From: Morella rubra
Taxonomy: Eukaryota > Streptophyta > Magnoliopsida > Fagales > Myricaceae
Assembly (NCBI GenBank): GCA_003952965.2
Contig: CM025852.1
Location: forward strand, 19,727,279 to 19,791,278
DNA length: 64,000 bases
Direction of reading: 5' to 3'
In this document: one piece after another, positions 57,789 through 64,000 of the stretch
Layout of the letters: every line of letters begins with the position of its first letter
Position numbering within the stretch: the stretch's first letter is position 1
The notes under the pieces: model-generated
The model's input: the letters and a program-made list of their open reading frames with translations, nothing else
The model's database searches: none
Told to the model about the DNA's origin: nothing
Program-made: the position numbers and the translations under genes

Positions 57789-59168
57789 CCATGCCGTGAT
57801 CCGCTGCCCTGATACAGAAAACTTAAAAAAAAAATTTAAACTGAGATAAGTGAGACAAGATTTTAAGTGGTTCGGTCATTGACCTACATCCACTGTTGAA
57901 AGGCCCAACTGGGCATTCGGTTTTCTCACTTATATTCAAAAGGTTACATTGAGGCTTTATTTATAAACCATTGGTTTCAATTGCCCACATTGCTTTAGCA
58001 ATGTGGGACTTTACATTTTTCAACAGCCTATGATATGGATCTTTCAATTGACGACATTGAATCATTGATGAAATGATGACGTAGCCGATGATGTAAGCTG
58101 ATGTTAGCTGATGACATAGCTGATGATGCAATGATGACAAGATGATGATGTTCGTCGACAGTTTCTGCTAACGAGTACTGTTTTTGCCGACAGTTTTTCT
58201 GTTCCAGATATCGCTTTCCAATCTTACCCCTGGTACTATTTCATTACTGTGCACTTTTCCAAAAATACCCTTACTATTTACCAATTCCAAGGACCTCAAC
58301 GGTCATTTATCCTGTTCCCTTTTTCTATATAAACAATCATCTTCTCTCATTTGAGGCATTGAGAAAAAACCCGCATCCTCCCAATATCTCTCTACTTCCG
58401 CACAAAAGCCTTTCCTTCCTCAAAGACTACCGTTTTCACAAACTTCCCTTCCGACTATAAGCCTTCTCTCCTTCTCATATCACTACTCCTTTCCTTTTCT
58501 AAATCAATCTCTTTCCTTTTCGCAATCAAGTTTCCTGATCTGCTTCTGCTTTCAGCCTCTACTTTCAGTTTGTAAGTGTGTATTGTTGTATCTCTGTTTG
58601 TATCCAAAACTTTCAATATGAGTCAAGAACTTTCTGTTTTAATTGTTATAACTGTCTTGCTTAATCGTACTTGGAATACTTTACTTGCATTTTTATTTCT
58701 CAATATCATCTACGGTTCATATCTTGTGCATACATACACCAATAACAACATCATATATGACGATGAAACATTGTTTGAAGAATACGATTCTGATTATTCT
58801 AACATATCAATGCATTCTACAGATGAAAATAACACCTGGGCCTAAATTATGGTATCAGAACCCAAAACATCTTCATTTCTTTGCATTACTTCCATACTCT
58901 TTACTATTCTTACTCCCTCAGTATTTCTACCAAACTTTTGCTCCTCTAAGTGTTCGGTTTACATTATAGTTATTGTCTTTTGCTATTACCTAATTCAAGC
59001 ATTGGACTTCATCTACATACTGTTGGATTAGCCGTGAGAAAGGCCGGACCCGGTTGGTGCGACCCGTTTGACTAGTTAATCTCAAAAGCATACTATAATC
59101 TAAACAAGATATTTAGACGAACAAATAGTTGCCGTAGTTTTACTTCTGGAAGTTCTAATAGTAATAAT
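57789..59168 (+). promoter_or_regulatory. Viral intergenic region: promoter and long leader
   Basis: Between the second ORF and the movement protein. It has a TGATGA-rich stretch with a TGACGT (as-1-like) core at 58077-58082, and a good TATA box (TATATAAA) at 58326-58333. A CT-rich leader follows, with a strong donor-like GTAAGTG at 58572-58578, and a small frame at 58618-58845 (75 codons, hydrophobic N-terminal half) lies before the primer-binding site. The distance from TATA box to primer site (about 520 bp) is like that in the family. The part at 57850-57990 contains 'gtggttcggt' and 'gacctacatccac' phrases common in other plant repeats. Confidence 0.6.
58850..58862 (+). other. tRNA-Met primer-binding site of the pararetrovirus
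   Basis: TGGTATCAGAACC is the complement of the 3' end of initiator tRNA-Met, where minus-strand synthesis starts in Caulimoviridae. The usual form has G in place of the second A of 'GAACC', so one mismatch is present. It lies downstream of the TATA box and upstream of the movement protein, as expected. Confidence 0.75.
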
Positions 59169-60145
59169 ATGGGAAATAGCAATTGCATTGATAATACCAC
59201 CTCATCTGCATCACATCTCAATTCTGATGATAATCACATCTCATTAGGCACCAATAAACCATTAAATAATTGGGTTATTCCGAAAGTCAAAGACTCACAT
59301 TTATATAAAAAATCTACTTTTGCTTTTAACACTGATTATGCTATTAAAACCATTGAACAACTAATTCCTATTGGTAAAGAATATGAAACTATTCATTTAA
59401 TCCAGTCTAATATGATTCAAAATCATAAAAATCAAGGTTTTAAATATATGCATATGGGTTTAGTTCAAATAGCCGTTACACCTTTAACTCGTCAAGGTAT
59501 AAATGCTTCTGTTCTTTTATGTTTACCTGATGGACGTCATAATCAATTTTCTAATTCTTTACTTGGCATTGTTGAATCCTCTTTACATCAAGGTCCTATT
59601 TATTTTAATTGTTATCCTTGTTTTCCTCTTTCTTTATCTGATCCTACTATTTTACATTCTTTAATATTAAATATCAAATCTATGGTCATGATATGATGGA
59701 AGGTGCTCAATACCTTGCTGTCATATATCGACTTCACTACAAGTTAATGAAGACAACTCTTGATCCTCGATCAAAAGTTCGTCCTCATTCCGGTGAAACT
59801 TTACTTTTAACTACCAGTAATGAATTTTCCAATATTACAATTCCTCGAATGATCAAATGGGATGATGTTGTTTTACCCGATGATTGGAAACTACCTTTAG
59901 TAGTACCTCCTCCTAAAAAAGAAAATAAAAAAATCGAATATTTTACTCAGCACAATGATGGTTCAGTTACTTTATCTTTTCATAAAAATGATACAAATCA
60001 ATTTTCTTCTCTTTCTTCTTCAAGCTCTAGAAATTTTAATTCTGCTCTAAATTCCTTTCGTGCTAGTACATCTTCTCTTCCCCCTTATATACCTTCGATA
60101 CCTGCTTTTTCCCCTTCTAGCTTTAAATCTGATAATTCTGTATAA
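59169..60145 (+). pseudogene. Pararetroviral movement protein domain (N-terminal part of polyprotein)
   Basis: Residues around 59450-59680 show the pattern of the 30K-superfamily movement proteins of Caulimoviridae: an 'HMGLVQIAVTPLTRQG' segment and a conserved Asp in the 'LPDGRHN' segment, then 'LLGIVESS'. The frame changes by one base near 59682 and continues at 59693 with 'DPRSKVRPHSGETLLL'. A Ser-rich linker follows, ending with TAA at 60143-60145. In the virus this domain modifies plasmodesmata for spread. This copy is broken at two points. Confidence 0.75.
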
Positions 60146-61435
60146 ATACCGATTTACGACACCACAGAACCACTTGATAAAACCTCTCCTACACAATCTG
60201 AAATACTTTCTTTACAAAGATCTAAATCGATTAATGTTTTATAAACTTCTTTTGTTCTTAATAAAGACATTTTAAGACAAGATTTTGATTCTCCGGCTAA
60301 TAATCTTAAAAAACTCTAGTTTTTAAAAACCTATGATGCAATAGACAAAACCTTTATTCGAAACATGTATTATAATTATTTAAACAAAGTACAACAGCAT
60401 ATTTCTTTCTTTTCTTGGTTTGAACAATCAATTCCTACTTTAAATGTTCTTACTAAAGACATAGCATGGATCACTACAACCAGTAAAAGTATTTATGAAT
60501 TTTATCCTCCTATTACTGCTACTATAAGTTTAGATGTTCAAAATAAACAATATTTTGCTACTCCTTATAAATCCAATACGCTTAATAATGCTGATAAAAA
60601 TTTTGATAATATTATTCAGCAAAATAATTATACAAATACTTACTTAACTCAAATAGGAACTCATTTGACTAAAATAGAATCTTTAATCAAATCTTTTGCT
60701 CCAATAAAAACTTCTCTTTCTAAGCCTATGTTCATTCCACATGAGTTACCAACAATGCCTCCCTTAACAGATTCAAATATTGAAAAATTGAATAAAATCA
60801 ATGAAATGCTTGAAAAATTATCCCTTACTGATAAAAATAAACGCTCTGTTTCAAACCCTTCTACATCTCTACATGTTTTAACTCATCCACTTTCTTCTAG
60901 TTCTTCTTCTGATTCTGATATTTCGCATTCTACTTTTGACCTACAAGCGTTAGAATCTCAATTTCAAGATGATTTAAATTTAAACAAGTTACATACAAAG
61001 AAAAAATTTGACAAAACCTATTATCGTCATAATTCTCGTAATTATTATCCTCGTCTAACTCCTCCCGATATACAGTATGAAGAACGACATTTACATAATC
61101 ATGCTGCTTTTTCTGCTAATGAATTATATGAATGGAATATTGATGGCGTTTCTAAATACGAAATTTTAAATATTTTAAATTCCATGGCTATGTATGCCAA
61201 TATTTTAAAAAATAGTGGTCGTACTGATACTCAGGCTTGTAATTGTATACTTGCTGGTTTTACTGGTCAACTTCGACATTGGTGGGATAAATATTTAACT
61301 GATACGGAATGCACTACTATTACTGATGCTATAAAACGTGATGCTAATAATAATCCTGTTTTAAGTAATGGCCAACAAATCCCTGATATGTGCCCTTTAG
61401 ATTCCCTTGTCATTCGCTGTCAGAATCAGATTTAA
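60146..61435 (+). pseudogene. Pararetroviral coat-protein region, truncated
   Basis: In the same frame as the second part of the movement protein, after in-frame stops at 60143, 60242 and 60317, an open stretch of 356 codons follows (60365-61435). It has a coiled-coil-like N-terminal part, a Ser-rich linker, a basic stretch and a 'GFTGQLRHWWDKY' motif near 61255-61295, which is conserved in the capsid region of plant pararetroviruses. The sequence stops before the Cys-His zinc finger, and protease is absent. The end at 61435 is probably at or near the integration junction or a deletion. Confidence 0.7.
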
Positions 61436-62760
61436 GAACAGGTCAATTTGAATATTTATATTCCAACTTTATGCTAAATTATTTCTTATAACATTTATGT
61501 ATTATTATAATTTTATATTTTATACAAATATAAGAACAATTCAAACAGAAAATTTTATATGATAGTCAAGATCGGAATATGTTTATCAATCGATGGAGTC
61601 AAGCACGTACTTTAACTCACGGAAAATACACAATAGTAGTCAAGTTACAAACAAAAGTCAAAAGAATCGTTCTCTTGATTGTCTTCGTCACTGTCCACAA
61701 TTCACCTCAAAAATAGTTTATTGTCTCCATTAAATATATGATTCTTGGACTTATTAAACGGAGAGTTTTAAAAAATAAAAAAAGCCGCTGCAATTCAATT
61801 AGTAAGTCTTTTCTTCTTTAGTATTTGATTGAGATAATAAATTGTGTGCAATATTTGATTAACCTAATGTTTATTGATTTATTTTTTAGCGATAAATTTT
61901 ATAAGTATACCATGCTAATTTTTCCTACAAATTGTTTAGAAAATTATGACTTAGTATGGTGTTTGAGTGCCACTCAAAATTTTGGACATGATTAAAAAAT
62001 TTACAAAATAATCTCTCTCCCTCATCAAATTATTCTTTTTCCTTATAATGTTCATTTAAATCTTCTATCTCTTCACTTTTTCATCAGCTCCTATAAATTA
62101 TCTTCACTTTTTCACCCACTCTCATTCCTCAAATTTTAACCACCCAATGTCATTTTGGAGATGTTTGGGAGCCATTTTCACCCCAATAAAATAACTACAT
62201 AAAAGTTTCTCTCCAATCGGATCATCGCTTTTCACTCTAAATAAATATAAAAACTTTATTTGAATAATCTCTCTCTTTACTTTTTTACCAATTCCAACAC
62301 TCTAAAATTTCAACAATCAAACACTTTATCAAAATGGGTGATCCAACTTCCACTTAAACACATTAGTTTTATAAATTCTCCCACACGCTAGTTAGGGGTG
62401 CTAAATCAGAGCAAGGTGGCCCTCGGACCCTAACAGTAGCTACCTAGGAGGATAGGGGGAGATCATCTGTTAGAACACCAAAATAGGTTACCTTTTACAT
62501 TTAAGAGCAGGAAATCCATACAGAAGAAATTCCTATAGTCAAAGACGGAAAAGAAAGATAGTTTCTATTCTGTAAAATATCATTGAGTCCTGTTGTAATA
62601 AAATAAAATAAAATAAATCTGAATTTTAGATGTTTTATTTTATGTGTACCTGTATTTAATTCATTTTTACATTTCTTCTTAATATAGTATAATCGATTTT
62701 CAAAAAAAAAATTTAGAATTTTTTTTTTTTTTTTTTTTTATGTATGTTAACTATATTATA
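61436..62760. other. AT-rich intergenic DNA with MITE-like repeats
   Basis: From about 61960 to 62340 two overlapping stretches, each with 'aaattttaaccacc' or 'aaatttcaacaatcaaacac', 'tttttcaccc' or 'tttttaccaa' and 'ctctctccctc', are inverse relatives of the foldback family at 23636-23834 and 45816-46009. Poly-T of about 20 occurs near 62719. No gene was found. Confidence 0.45.
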
Positions 62761-63595
62761 CGTTTATCCCGCTCCCCCAACACATGCTCAACCCCTGAAT
62801 ACTCATTAAAGAGTAACTGATTTTTTCACCTAATTTTTTTATCAGCACCCCGAGGCCCGACTCGCCAGGACCATGTCCTTCCCTCGACTTGGGCCTCCTC
62901 TCCCATCCACCAATCTAACGTCATGGGCCAGCTTAAGAAGATGATCTCTCTTTATTCTTTTTATATCTTTCTTTTGTTTAGCTCTGTCATGTGTAGCTTT
63001 CTGACCACAAGGAGATCTATTTAGTGTTCTTCCTCGATCCGGGGAAGGTTGTTTGGTTGTGAGTTTTCTACTTGCAATATTTGTCTATGGCAATGGGCAT
63101 TTAACCTATCCCTTGAGTGGGGTTTATTTGAATTATTACTGAGCTTACGTACATTTAATACATGCCTCTTGGCTTTGAATTTTTTTTTCTGTAATCTATT
63201 GAAATTAATTTGTATTTTCATCGAGGAAAAAAAAGTAACCAAAACTCATCAACAAGAGTATAATATACCATTTGATCCAATACATTTTAAGAAAAGGCAC
63301 GTAGATAAATTCTAAATGGTTGGCTTGGGTGGTCAAGACCTAGGGTATAAGAGTGAGCTCCCCATGAAGTTTCATATTCAAATTTCTTCATGTGTAAATA
63401 ATTCTTTGGATCATGTCTACAGTAAAGCTGGACTTCTTTTGTGTGGATACTAGGTCAAGTCCATCCAAACTCAATATACGTGAATATGTATTTAGATTTT
63501 AAGAAAAAAATAGGATCGAATACATTTTAAGAAAATGCAGGTAGGTATCCTTTGATAACTTTGGTTTATGCAACTGAAATTCTAGTAGTCCCAAG

Positions 63596-63628
<33 letters not shown>

Positions 63629-64000
63629 GAGAGGGATGGATTTGGTCACAAAAATAACAAAAGCGTAGAGGACTTCAACAAGTTTTGTGACTGAATATTG
63701 GAGTGTTACGTACGGGAGATAATTAACAAAATTGGTTGATGGGGGGAGCAAGCTAAATCTGGCCGACCGGTGGTCCCAAAGGCATGTGGAGCTCCACTGG
63801 GCCCGACGGTCCTCCGCGAAAACCCAAATGGGAGACCAAGGACCTTCTCCTATAGCTGTTTTGTCTCCTATTGGGCAGTTATCAAAAGCAGTACTTGATC
63901 AAAACGAAGCAAACTTTGGTCAAGTTTTAATTAGTCCCCCCAGAGCCTTTGCTTCCACAACCCAAAGAAAGCTTTGCGGATCCCATCATTGCTTAGTTTT
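62761..64000. other. Right-end intergenic DNA
   Basis: A (GA)n tract followed by a G-run is at 63596-63631. The phrase 'catttta agaaaa' near 63285 recurs at 63522. The last 300 bases are more GC-balanced and may be the promoter of a gene beyond the window. No coding region with known homology. Confidence 0.4.

Larger units (their letters stand above)
55905..61435 (+). mobile_element. Endogenous pararetrovirus (Caulimoviridae), florendovirus-like, partial
   Basis: An old, broken integrated copy of a plant DNA pararetrovirus. Order along the plus strand: end of reverse transcriptase and RNase H; a second ORF; a non-coding region with promoter and leader; movement protein; coat-protein region. 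On a circular genome this is a continuous arc that lacks only the stretch from the end of the coat-protein region through the protease to most of reverse transcriptase. One polyprotein ORF followed by a single extra ORF of about 47 kDa, and no integrase, fits the endogenous florendoviruses better than badnaviruses. Genus assignment is inference. Stops and frame changes in every coding part make it non-functional. Confidence 0.8.

Overview
The window is nuclear DNA of a eudicot plant. It has split genes with canonical GT-AG introns, AT-rich intergenic DNA, long nested transposons, a chloroplast-derived fragment and an integrated plant pararetrovirus. The species cannot be read from the sequence. 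About 11 kb holds host genes and their introns; nearly half is transposon or viral DNA.

Host genes. (1) 5371-8529 (+) is an intronless leucine-rich-repeat receptor kinase, a phytosulfokine receptor (PSKR2-type). (2) 12511-13306 (+) is a two-exon, probably mitochondrial, LEA-like protein. (3) 16420-17488 (+) is a decayed paralogue of gene 2 with the same intron position, a premature stop, a frameshift and a 121-bp tandem duplication. (4) 46944-49952 (+) is a two-exon SBP-box factor (SPL3/4/5 type). A Ty1/copia remnant sits in its intron and a miR156 site in its 3' UTR. (5) 51485-55096 (-) is a five-exon clade F-type protein phosphatase 2C of 283 aa. These genes look like independent loci of signalling, stress and phase change, not a functional cluster.

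Transposon core, 17768-41720. One CACTA (En/Spm) element of about 24 kb is bounded by the 3-bp target duplication TCC. It carries, on the minus strand, a TNP2-type transposase gene (20671-33429), a second ORF of the Transposase_24 type (about 19080-20380) and an ORF resembling the 'putative plant transposon protein' domain (38049-39076). Two younger elements sit inside its transposase reading frame: a 5.6-kb hAT element (25136-30764, 8-bp duplication) and a 3.3-kb probable solo LTR (20770-24051, 5-bp duplication). Without them the CACTA was about 15 kb. It also contains several internal tandem duplications and blocks rich in the palindrome GTTCGAAC.

Viral region, 55905-61435. A linearised piece of a circular Caulimoviridae genome runs through part of reverse transcriptase, RNase H, a second ORF, an intergenic promoter and leader with a tRNA-Met primer site, a movement protein and part of the coat-protein region. 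The layout (one polyprotein ORF followed by one extra ORF) fits an endogenous florendovirus. It carries several stops and frameshifts, lacks the protease region, and abuts a TA repeat.

The remaining intergenic DNA holds smaller elements: non-autonomous hAT, a Mutator-like MITE, foldback MITEs, a LINE remnant, a ycf2 chloroplast fragment and microsatellites. No tRNA, rRNA or CRISPR array was recognised.
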